A program made the position numbers and the translations under genes. Below are positions 1 through 6,275 of a stretch of 13,903 bases of DNA, piece after piece. Under the pieces are notes generated by a model. That model had not been told where the DNA came from, ran no database searches, and saw only the letters and a list, made by a program, of their open reading frames with translations. Numbering within the stretch: the first letter of the stretch is position 1; each line of letters starts with the position of its first letter. The stretch covers positions 1 to 13,903 of the forward strand of contig CAZIJC010000119.1 of assembly GCA_964539385.1 (NCBI GenBank), given 5' to 3'. Origin of the DNA: JAUVZF01 sp964539385 (GTDB taxonomy: Bacteria > Planctomycetota > Phycisphaerae > FEN-1346).

Positions 1-456
1 CGGCACGTCCTTCAACGACTGCCGCCACCTGAGACTCGTTATGGCCGCAGCACGAACCCCCGGATCCGGGTCCACTTTCACGACCTTCCGGAGTACCTCC
101 AGCGCTTCGGGGCCCTGCTGGCGTCCGAGTTGGATAGCCGCCTCCTGGCGAATCGCGTTGCGCTTGTCGCGCGCGCCCGAGGCCACCTCACCCAGGATTT
201 CGATGGCGCGCGCGGTCCGCATGCTCCCCAGGGCCCGCACGGCTTCAACCGCCACCATCGTGTCGTCGTGGGCGACGACCTCGGCCACTCTCTCAACCAC
301 GCCGTCGGCGTCGGACTTGGCACATTCCCGAAGCGCCTCCCGACACACGTCGCTGTCGGGGGAGTTCAGGTCCCCGCTTGGATCGCTACAGCCCGCCGGC
401 CACACAGCCATCAACGCAGCAGCACACGCAGCCATCAGTGCCACAGGCCTGCTCAT
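1..456 (-). CDS. HEAT-repeat lipoprotein, C-terminus cut by window edge
   Basis: The minus strand is open from an ATG at 456 to the window edge (152 codons, no stop). An AGGAGG ribosome binding site at 463-468 lies six bases upstream of the start. The first 25 residues have a hydrophobic core ending in WPAGCSD, a good lipobox, so the protein should be lipidated at Cys23 or so and anchored in a membrane. The rest is alpha-helical with HEAT-like units (for example the segments VAVEAVRALGSM and IRQEAAIQLG, then a third unit ending in VRAAAITSL). HEAT arrays are protein-interaction scaffolds. No enzymatic motif is visible and the partner is unknown. The full length cannot be judged. The fold call is fairly secure; any function is not. 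Confidence 0.8.
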   Translation of the reverse strand, partial: MSRPVALMAACAAALMAVWPAGCSDPSGDLNSPDSDVCREALRECAKSDADGVVERVAEVVAHDDTMVAVEAVRALGSMRTARAIEILGEVASGARDKRNAIRQEAAIQLGRQQGPEALEVLRKVVKVDPDPGVRAAAITSLRWRQSLKDVP

Positions 457-974
457 TCCCGACCTCCTAACGCCGCTTTGCCAACTGTGCCTCGCCCTTA
501 AGACTACAACGCTAACTCGGTGTCAACGTGGATCCGGCCTGCCCGAGAAAAAAGCCGGTCATACCCACCGCGCGGCGCTTACGAGTGGACACCGCGCTAC
601 GACTTGATGGCGTCGAAGTTGACAAAGTAGCGCTCAGCCATCCTGCCCCGGACAACCCTCGTGATGCATGACCTTTGCGGACGGTCCTCGCCGCCACTAG
701 CATTGTAGAGGCCGCTTGTGCCGGCGTCGAGCCGCATTTCTGCCCGACCTCACGGGGTGCCCCCCTTCGCCTCCAGATGGGCGTAGCAGCCCCCACCCGA
801 GGCCCATATTCTCCACCAGAAAACGAGGAGGACACCTGGAAACCAGGAATAGACCTTGACGCCACACCCATATCGACACCGCGTACAAAGCCCGTTTCCC
901 GCCCCAGAACGAGTACCTGCAAGCACCCGGATCTTTTTGATTTTCTCCAGACGTGGCGCCTTCAGCCAATCGTG
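457..974. other. Intergenic stretch without a convincing gene
   Basis: About 520 bases between the start of the HEAT lipoprotein and a hairpin element. Several overlapping open frames exist on both strands, but their translations are Arg/Pro/Ser/Gly-rich, lack any recognisable domain and have no good ribosome binding site. A short stretch around 597-641 on the minus strand reads MAERYFVNFDAIKS before a stop; it looks protein-like but is only 14 residues. The divergent promoter of the lipoprotein should lie here, but I could not pick out a clear one. Confidence 0.5.
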
Positions 975-1097
975 CGTGTTTAGCGGGGGTGGCACGGCCC
1001 TTGGGCCGTGCAGCCCCACTCGGCGCGATGCGACCCACGGCCGCGGCTTCGCCGCTGCCGTGCAACCCTCTTGGTCGCGCGCGGGACGCTAAACGCG
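975..1097. repeat. MITE-like or REP-like hairpin element with imperfect terminal inverted repeats
   Basis: The element is bounded by CGTGTTTAGCG (975-985) and CGCTAAACGCG (1087-1097), inverted repeats with one mismatch. Inside are two hairpins: GCACGGCCC-TT-GGGCCGTGC (992-1011, perfect 9-bp stem, with further G:C pairs outside it) and a second stem at 1036-1062 (11 pairs with one mismatch around a TTC loop). It ends ten bases downstream of the proS stop, so in RNA it could also act as a 3' stabiliser or terminator for proS. No T-tract is present. Similar hairpins recur in Planctomycetota intergenic DNA in my recollection, but copy number cannot be checked from this window. Confidence 0.6.
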
Positions 1098-1106
1098 TAC
1101 AGCCGA

Positions 1107-2570
1107 TCAATAAGCCCTCGCAAACGGTACCCGCCTGGCAGGGCCGTTGCCACACACCATGCAGGCCGGGCAGGCTTCCGCCTCGTCCGGCAGGCAGCGA
1201 ATAGTGGCTTTCGTTTCGGCGCTCACCTGCGCCTCGCATTCCGGCCTGCCGCACCACGGGGCAAACACAAACCCGCCAACCTCGTCAATCGTGTGCTTGA
1301 ACTGGTCGTAGGAGTCGGCGTTGCGGCAATTCGCGTCAAGCCGCTCCTTGGCCTTCGCGAAGAGCGACTGCTGCATCTCCTCCAAGATGGCCTGGACGCG
1401 GGCCGCCGCTTCCTCCTGGGCGATGGGCGTCTTGCGGCCCGTATCGCGTCTGACCACTACCACCTGTCCTTTTGCCAGGTCCTTCGGCCCGATCTCGATC
1501 CGGACCGGCACGCCCTTCAGTTCCCACTCGTTGAACTTCCAGCCCGGCGACACGTTGTCACGGTCATCGACCTTTACCTCCACGCCCTCGGCAAAGGATT
1601 CGGCCGCCCGGTGCGCCGCCGCCAGGATGGCCGCGTTGTCGGCCTCCGCCTTAAGGATCGGCACAATGACCACCTGGATAGGAGCCAATTTCGGCGGCAG
1701 GACAAGGCCATCGTCGTCTGAATGGGTCATCACAAGCGCCCCGACGAGACGGGTGGAAACCCCCCACGACGTCGCATACACGTACTGGAGGTCGCCGTCG
1801 CGGTTCTGGAACTGAACGTCAAAGGCCTTGGCAAAGTTCTGACCCAGGTAATGGCTCGTCCCGGCCTGCAGGGCCTTGCCGTCCTGCATCAGCCCCTCGA
1901 TGGTATAGGTGGTTTCGGCGCCGGCAAACCTCTCGGCATCGGTCTTGCGGCCGCTCAGGACCGGCAGGGCCATCCATTCCTGGGCGAAGGTACGGTACAC
2001 TTCGAGGATGCGCTCCGCTTCCTCGATCGCCTCTTCCGCGGTGGCATGGGCCGTGTGTCCCTCCTGCCACAGGAACTCCGTGGTTCTGAGAAACAGTCGC
2101 GTCCGCATCTCCCACCGCACGACGTTGGCCCACTGGTTGTAGAGCAGCGGCAGGTCGCGCCACGACTGTATCCACTTCTTGTACATCGCCCAGATGATGG
2201 TCTCGGACGTGGGGCGCAGAACGAGCGGCTCCTCCAAAAGCTCTTTGCCGACGCGCGTGACGGTGGCGCATTCGGGCGCAAAGCCTTCCACGTGCTCGGC
2301 CTCCTTCTCGAGAAACGACTGCGGGATGAGGAGCGGAAAGTACGCATTCTGGTGCCCCGTGGCCTTGAACATGTCGTCCAGGGCCCGCTGCATGCGCTCC
2401 CAGATGGCATACCCCCACGGCCGGATAACCATGCACCCCCGCACGGGGGCGTAGTCGGCCATCTCGGCCCGCGTCACGATATCGAGGTACCACTGACTGT
2501 AGTCCTCGCTGCGCTTGGTAATCTTGGCCACGCCGGGTCTCGCTCCTTCTCGATCAATGTCCGCCGACAT
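1107..2570 (-). CDS. proS: Prolyl-tRNA synthetase, archaeal/eukaryote-like short type
   Basis: Charges tRNA-Pro with proline in the cytoplasm; class II aminoacyl-tRNA synthetase. The start chosen (MSADIDREG, ATG at 2570) gives 487 residues, close to the usual length of the archaeal/Thermus-type enzyme; a longer frame to 2711 would need a TTG start and adds a low-complexity leader. Visible parts: motif 1 region around residues 45-90, the RPTSE loop at 119-123, motif 2 at about 152-175 (RWE...RTTEFLWQEGHTAH), motif 3 region with GVSTRLVGALVMTHSDD, the anticodon-binding domain from about VQVVIVPI-like sequence on, and a C-terminal zinc-type domain with Cys440, 445, 467, 470 and 473 ending in the family's terminal Tyr. 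It lacks the editing insertion of the bacterial (E. coli) form. The ribosome binding site is weak (GAAGG about 11 bases upstream). Transcribed divergently from the E-set protein. Confidence 0.95.
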   Translation of the reverse strand: MSADIDREGARPGVAKITKRSEDYSQWYLDIVTRAEMADYAPVRGCMVIRPWGYAIWERMQRALDDMFKATGHQNAYFPLLIPQSFLEKEAEHVEGFAPECATVTRVGKELLEEPLVLRPTSETIIWAMYKKWIQSWRDLPLLYNQWANVVRWEMRTRLFLRTTEFLWQEGHTAHATAEEAIEEAERILEVYRTFAQEWMALPVLSGRKTDAERFAGAETTYTIEGLMQDGKALQAGTSHYLGQNFAKAFDVQFQNRDGDLQYVYATSWGVSTRLVGALVMTHSDDDGLVLPPKLAPIQVVIVPILKAEADNAAILAAAHRAAESFAEGVEVKVDDRDNVSPGWKFNEWELKGVPVRIEIGPKDLAKGQVVVVRRDTGRKTPIAQEEAAARVQAILEEMQQSLFAKAKERLDANCRNADSYDQFKHTIDEVGGFVFAPWCGRPECEAQVSAETKATIRCLPDEAEACPACMVCGNGPARRVPFARAY

Positions 2571-2592
2571 TGTAAGGACAACCTTCGGGCAG

Positions 2593-2616
2593 AGCAACGG
2601 TTTCGCAGCCGTTGCT
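2593..2616 (-). promoter_or_regulatory. Hairpin in the proS 5' leader
   Basis: AGCAACGG (2593-2600) and CCGTTGCT (2609-2616) form a perfect 8-bp stem with an 8-base loop, ending 22 bases before the proS ATG. It may influence translation or mark a leader structure. No T-box features (specifier loop, T-box consensus, terminator) are visible, so I do not call a T-box. Confidence 0.35.
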
Positions 2617-2765
2617 GCATCAAGTACGCCTTTTGCCGCCTCACCCTCTGCCGCCGGCGCCGGCAGGTTTTGCCTAAGTTTTGGCGCCGGAAAATTCCGA
2701 TAAGACAACAAGGATTACCGTCAGGTCTCGCCCAGAAATGGGCTCCAGATCAGGACCTTCCGCCA

Positions 2766-3113
2766 ATGGTCCATGTCGACGAAACCGGCAAGACCACGTT
2801 TCGGTTCCGCCACGGCACGGCGGGGCCCGTGTATGTCGTGGGCGAGTTCTGTCACTGGCGGCGCGACCACCTGCCCATGCGCCAAGCCGGCCCGCACGAG
2901 TGGATCCTGATGCTGCGCCTGCCCGCGGGGACGTACCAGTTCAGATATCTTGTCTCAGGCACGTGGTTCACCGACTACGCCGCCTTCGGCGTCTGCGCCA
3001 ACCGTTTCGGAGAATTCAATTCCGTGCTGCGCGTTCCCAAAGTCACGCCCGCACCGCGCCGATGCGTCCGCATCCGTCGCTCGCGCGGGCGGCGTTTGGC
3101 GCAGTCGGCCTGA
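2766..3113 (+). CDS. Stand-alone E-set / CBM48-like glycogen-binding domain protein
   Basis: A 115-residue protein that is almost entirely one early-set (isoamylase N-terminal / AMPK-beta-like) domain. The hallmark pattern is present: VYVVGEFCHWRRDHLPM, then WILMLRLPAGTYQFRYLVSGTW, then a closing segment with NRFGEFNSVLRV. Family knowledge: such domains bind alpha-glucans and are normally fused to glycogen branching/debranching enzymes or AMPK-type subunits; here nothing is fused. The tail (about 20 residues) is Arg-rich. The upstream open frame continues back to 1722 only because it is antisense to proS; ATG 2766, with AGGA eight bases upstream, is the sensible start. No neighbouring glycogen gene is in the window, so its partner is unknown. 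A regulatory carbohydrate-sensing role is inference. Confidence 0.75.
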   Translation: MVHVDETGKTTFRFRHGTAGPVYVVGEFCHWRRDHLPMRQAGPHEWILMLRLPAGTYQFRYLVSGTWFTDYAAFGVCANRFGEFNSVLRVPKVTPAPRRCVRIRRSRGRRLAQSA

Positions 3114-3173
3114 GCGTTACATCAAGCGCCCTCGCAGCCTGCCTTTTCAGCCCCGCACGTCTTCCGGTCGTGG

Positions 3174-3201
3174 TTGACATCCCCTTCGTGATGCGTAGGA
3201 T
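3174..3201 (+). promoter_or_regulatory. Sigma70-type promoter for the QTMAN-like/mutY pair
   Basis: A perfect TTGACA -35 box (3174-3179), 16-base spacer and TAGGAT -10 box (3196-3201, 4 of 6 to consensus). Transcription would begin near 3208, leaving a leader of only about 8-14 bases before the possible starts at 3216 and 3222. Confidence 0.5.
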
Positions 3202-3215
3202 GCTACCGCTGGACG

Positions 3216-4358
3216 GTGAGGATGAGCCCCTTGGCTAAATCGCTGCGCATCCTGGCCATTGAGCCGTATTTCGGCGGCTCGCACGCCGACTTTCTCGAAG
3301 GCCTGCGCGCGGCGAGCCGGCACCGCTGGACGCTGCTCACGCTGCCGGCCCGCAAGTGGAAATGGCGAATGCGCGGCTCAGCCATTCACTTCGCCCGCGA
3401 GGCCGCGCCGCTGGCGCCGGAGCGATTCGACCTCGTCTTTGCCGGCGACTTCCTGAGCGTGGCCGACTGGAAGGCCCTGGCCCCCCCGCCGCTCGACCGG
3501 CTGCCGGTTGTCACGTTCTTCCACGAGAACCAACTGTCGTATCCGCTGGAACCCGGCCAGACCCGCGATTACCAGTACGCCTTTACGAACCTGACGACGT
3601 GCCTGGCGTCGCACGCCGTGTGGTTCAACTCCGAGTACCACCGCACGTCGTTCCTCGACGCCGTCCGCGAACTGCTGCGGAAGATGCCCGACTACGTGCC
3701 GCAGGGCCTTCCCGAGACGATCCGCGCCAAGAGCCGCGTCATGCACCTCGGCATCGACTTGAAACCTCTGCTCGCCGGCCGCCGGGGCCGCCCGCGAGAG
3801 GCCCCGCTCACCATCCTCTGGAGCCATCGCTGGGAGTACGACAAGAACCCCGAAGCGTTCTTTGAGGTCCTCTTCTTCCTGGCCGACGAAGGGCTGGAGT
3901 TTCGCCTGGCGATCCTCGGCGAAACGTTCCGCAAGTGGCCGCCCGTCTTCGAGGAGGCTAGGCGCCGACTGGCCGACCGGATCGTCCATTTCGGATACCT
4001 GCCACACCGCGAGGGATACGAACAGCACGTCTCCGGCGCCGACATCGTTGTCTCGACGGCCATTCACGAGTTCTTCGGCCTGGCGATGGTCGAGGCGATG
4101 GCGGCCGGCTGCTTCCCGCTGCTGCCGAACCGTCTGTGCTACCCCCAGATCGTGCCGCCCCAGTGGCACGACACGTTCCTCTATAACGACGACCGCGAAC
4201 TCCGCGTCAAACTCGCCGCCCTCCTGAAAGGAAAAGGGCCGTGGGGCACTGCCGCCAAACTCGCCGACTACGTTCAGCGGTACGATTGGAGCAACCAAGG
4301 GCCGGTCTATGACGACGCCCTGCAGAGCGCTGCCCGGAGAGAACGCGAACCGGGATAG
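3216..4358 (+). CDS. DUF3524 glycosyltransferase, tRNA-queuosine alpha-mannosyltransferase-like (QTMAN family)
   Basis: A 380-residue GT-B glycosyltransferase. The N-terminus (RILAIEPYFGGSHADFLEGL, and then LTLPARKWKWRMRG) is the signature of the DUF3524/QTMAN N-terminal domain. The C-terminal half is a family-4-type transferase domain with LWSHRWEYDKNPEAFF, LAILGETF and the E-x7-E-type donor-site segment HEFFGLAMVEAMAAG. Established knowledge: the vertebrate member (GTDC1) adds mannose to queuosine in tRNA-Asp; bacterial members are named by homology. The reaction here is therefore predicted to be GDP-mannose-dependent glycosylation of Q34, not shown. Start: GTG 3216 (MRMSPL) or ATG 3222; the GGTGAGG just before 3222 does not settle it. 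mutY follows nine bases after the stop in the same frame, so the two are probably one operon. Confidence 0.85.
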   Translation: MRMSPLAKSLRILAIEPYFGGSHADFLEGLRAASRHRWTLLTLPARKWKWRMRGSAIHFAREAAPLAPERFDLVFAGDFLSVADWKALAPPPLDRLPVVTFFHENQLSYPLEPGQTRDYQYAFTNLTTCLASHAVWFNSEYHRTSFLDAVRELLRKMPDYVPQGLPETIRAKSRVMHLGIDLKPLLAGRRGRPREAPLTILWSHRWEYDKNPEAFFEVLFFLADEGLEFRLAILGETFRKWPPVFEEARRRLADRIVHFGYLPHREGYEQHVSGADIVVSTAIHEFFGLAMVEAMAAGCFPLLPNRLCYPQIVPPQWHDTFLYNDDRELRVKLAALLKGKGPWGTAAKLADYVQRYDWSNQGPVYDDALQSAARREREPG

Positions 4359-4367
4359 GAGCCCAGC

Positions 4368-5516
4368 CTGACGCCCTCCGGCATCAAACGCCTTCCTCGC
4401 CCCACCGCCGCCAAACGCCAGCGGCTTCAGCACCGCCTTCTGGCGTGGTTCCGTAAGAGCAAGCGCGACCTGCCGTGGCGGCGGACACGCGATCCGTACA
4501 GCATCTGGGTCGCCGAAGTGATGCTCCAGCAGACCCAGGTGCCCACCGCCCTGCCCTACTACGAGCGATTCATCGAGCAGTTTCCGACGCCGGCTGCCCT
4601 CGCGCGAGCCTCGGACCATGCCGTGTTGAAGGTTTGGGAAGGGCTGGGTTACTACCGCCGCGCACGCAACCTCCATGCCGCAGCCAAGGCGGTGATCCGC
4701 GACCACGGCGGCCGCGTGCCCGACGATCCGAAGGTCTTCGCCCAACTGCCCGGCGTCGGCCGCTATACGTGCGGAGCGGTCCAGTCGATTGCCTTCGGCC
4801 ACGCCCTTGCGGCGCTCGACGGCAACGCCGCCCGCGTCCTCGCGCGATGGTTCGCCGTCACGGAGCCCGTGACCGACGCCGCCGCGCGGCGGGGGTTGTG
4901 GCAACTGGCCGAGTCCCTGGTTCCCGCGTCCACGCCAGGCGATTGGAACCAGGCGATCATGGAACTGGGCAGCCGCATCTGCACGCCGCGCTCGCCCCGG
5001 TGCCTGGTGTGCCCGGTGCGGACGCTCTGCGCGGCAGCAAAACGCGGCATCCAGGACCGCATCCCCGTCAAGCGGCGAAGAAAGCCCATACCGCACATCC
5101 AAGTCGGCGCGGGCATCATCTGGCGTCGCGGCAAGGTCCTGATGTGCAAACGCCCCGCCGGCAAGATGCTCGCCGGACTGTGGGAGTTCCCCGGCGGCAA
5201 GCAACGCAAGGGCGAGACGATCCAGGAATGCATCCGCCGCGAACTGAAGGAGGAATGCGACCTGGACGTCACGGTCGGCGAGCACCTCATCGACGTGACG
5301 CACACCTACTCTCACCTCAAGGTAACGCTGCGCTGCTACCACTGCCGCGCCCCGCGCGGCCGCGCGAAACTCCACGCCGCCGACGAAGTCCGCTGGCTCC
5401 GCGTCGAGGAGATCCCCACCCTCCCCCTCCCCGCCGCCGACCTCAAGATCCTCCAAGCCCTCGGCATCGAGCGCGAAACGGCGCTGCGGGCCACGCGGAA
5501 CTCACGCGGTGGGTGA
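4368..5516 (+). CDS. mutY: A/G-specific adenine DNA glycosylase with C-terminal NUDIX-type domain
   Basis: Removes adenine mispaired with 8-oxoguanine in base excision repair. From 4368 it has 382 residues, normal for MutY. Visible: catalytic Glu50 in WVAEVMLQQTQV; helix-hairpin-helix LPGVGRYTCGAV; catalytic Asp151 in ALDGNAARVLAR (101 residues after Glu50, as in the E. coli enzyme); 4Fe-4S ligands Cys205, 212, 215, 221 (C-x6-C-x2-C-x5-C); then a NUDIX-like domain with GGKQRKGE...RELKEEC near residues 276-298 and a YSH triplet at 314-316 matching the 8-oxoG-sensing FSH loop. The first ATG/GTG/TTG in frame is GTG 4518, which would delete the conserved N-terminus and Glu50. The only plausible upstream start is CTG 4368, with AGGAG at 4357-4361 six bases before it. 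The in-frame TAG of the preceding gene (4356-4358) bars a longer form. Confidence 0.93.
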   Translation: MTPSGIKRLPRPTAAKRQRLQHRLLAWFRKSKRDLPWRRTRDPYSIWVAEVMLQQTQVPTALPYYERFIEQFPTPAALARASDHAVLKVWEGLGYYRRARNLHAAAKAVIRDHGGRVPDDPKVFAQLPGVGRYTCGAVQSIAFGHALAALDGNAARVLARWFAVTEPVTDAAARRGLWQLAESLVPASTPGDWNQAIMELGSRICTPRSPRCLVCPVRTLCAAAKRGIQDRIPVKRRRKPIPHIQVGAGIIWRRGKVLMCKRPAGKMLAGLWEFPGGKQRKGETIQECIRRELKEECDLDVTVGEHLIDVTHTYSHLKVTLRCYHCRAPRGRAKLHAADEVRWLRVEEIPTLPLPAADLKILQALGIERETALRATRNSRGG

Positions 5517-5639
5517 GCGGAGCGTCCTTGACGGGAGGGCGGTTATGAGTGGCGGGGGAACTCTTCGTGCCCAGAATTCCTGGATCAACCTGGGGCTCCT
5601 CGGTCAATGGGTTCCGCCAGGTTTGGGAGCGCTTCGGGC

Positions 5640-6275
5640 CTACAGCGATTTGAGAAACTCCTTTGCACGGTCCCAAACGGGATCGGCCAAGTTCCAGTAG
5701 TCTCTTCTCTTCGTGAAGCCTGCCCCAACTCCCGCGACGGGATCCGGACAGCTGGCAAGAAACGCGTGAGCCTTGGCCTTGCCCTTTTTGTTGTCGGGAA
5801 TAGCAGAACTTTTTGCCTCAACACACGCTACGAAGTCTTCGACGCAACGCATTCGAGGGTCAGCTCTCACGGCCTCCAGGCAAAGCGTCTCCAAGGTCCC
5901 GTCCTCGTCGGCCGTGGGAACTATGAGAACCCGCACCTTGGGGAAACCCGCCCCGAGGAGATCAGGTGACGTCGGGGGAGACAAATCTGCCTCTCTGAGG
6001 GCATCGCAGATTTCCTGAAAAGCCTTGTCCGGATCATCATCCGCATCCCCTACAACGCCGACAGCCTCGATCTGGGCCGCGAACTCGGACAGCGTGTTGA
6101 TGACGCTCAGGGTGGGCTTGAAGTGGTCTTTGCCCTCAGCAGAGACGATCTGAAACCTTGACAGCCCGAGATCGCCTACCAAGCGTCTGAAGAGGTGGGC
6201 TCCGTCGCCCCCCTCGGTCACGATGAGCCGTGTAACACCTTCCGCAATGCTGATGGTCTGCCGCTGGTCGCGCAT
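5640..6275 (-). CDS. DUF3226 TOPRIM-like protein, partner of an ABC/OLD-type ATPase
   Basis: A 211-residue protein with the layout of DUF3226, a small TOPRIM-fold family. Candidate metal-binding acidic residues are Glu21 (LIVTEGGDGAHLF), Asp77/Asp79 (VGVVGDADDDPD) and Glu129 in GTLETL. The C-terminal third (KKGKAKAHAFLASC, then the ending WDRAKEFLKSL) also resembles that family. Its ATG overlaps the stop of the upstream ATPase by one base (TAATG), so the two are translationally coupled. Known relatives: TOPRIM effectors paired with ATPases in OLD-family nucleases, PARIS (AriA/AriB) and Gabija. By analogy this would be the effector nuclease of a two-gene defence or toxin-type module, held in check by the ATPase; that is inference. 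The family call is good, the function untested. Confidence 0.8.
   Translation of the reverse strand: MRDQRQTISIAEGVTRLIVTEGGDGAHLFRRLVGDLGLSRFQIVSAEGKDHFKPTLSVINTLSEFAAQIEAVGVVGDADDDPDKAFQEICDALREADLSPPTSPDLLGAGFPKVRVLIVPTADEDGTLETLCLEAVRADPRMRCVEDFVACVEAKSSAIPDNKKGKAKAHAFLASCPDPVAGVGAGFTKRRDYWNLADPVWDRAKEFLKSL

Noticed and set aside
597..641. Minus-strand reading MAERYFVNFDAIKS
   Set aside because: Looks protein-like but is only 14 codons and has just a marginal ribosome binding site; too short to claim.
512..1092. Several overlapping open frames in the region left of proS
   Set aside because: Low-complexity translations, no ribosome binding sites, no mutual support; part of the region is a hairpin element.
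1722..2765. Plus-strand open frame running into the E-set protein
   Set aside because: This part is antisense to proS; only the segment from ATG 2766 has domain-like sequence.
2571..2765. T-box riboswitch upstream of proS
   Set aside because: No specifier loop, T-box consensus or terminator/antiterminator pair can be seen; only a simple hairpin.
3378..5456. Long open frame (692 codons) on the minus strand
   Set aside because: It is antisense to the QTMAN-like gene and mutY, which carry clear family motifs; high GC makes long shadow frames. Translation has no recognisable domain.
5587..5623. Possible bidirectional terminator between mutY and the TOPRIM gene (AACCTGG / CCAGGTT)
   Set aside because: A 7-bp stem with a 23-base loop and no T-tract on either strand is too weak.
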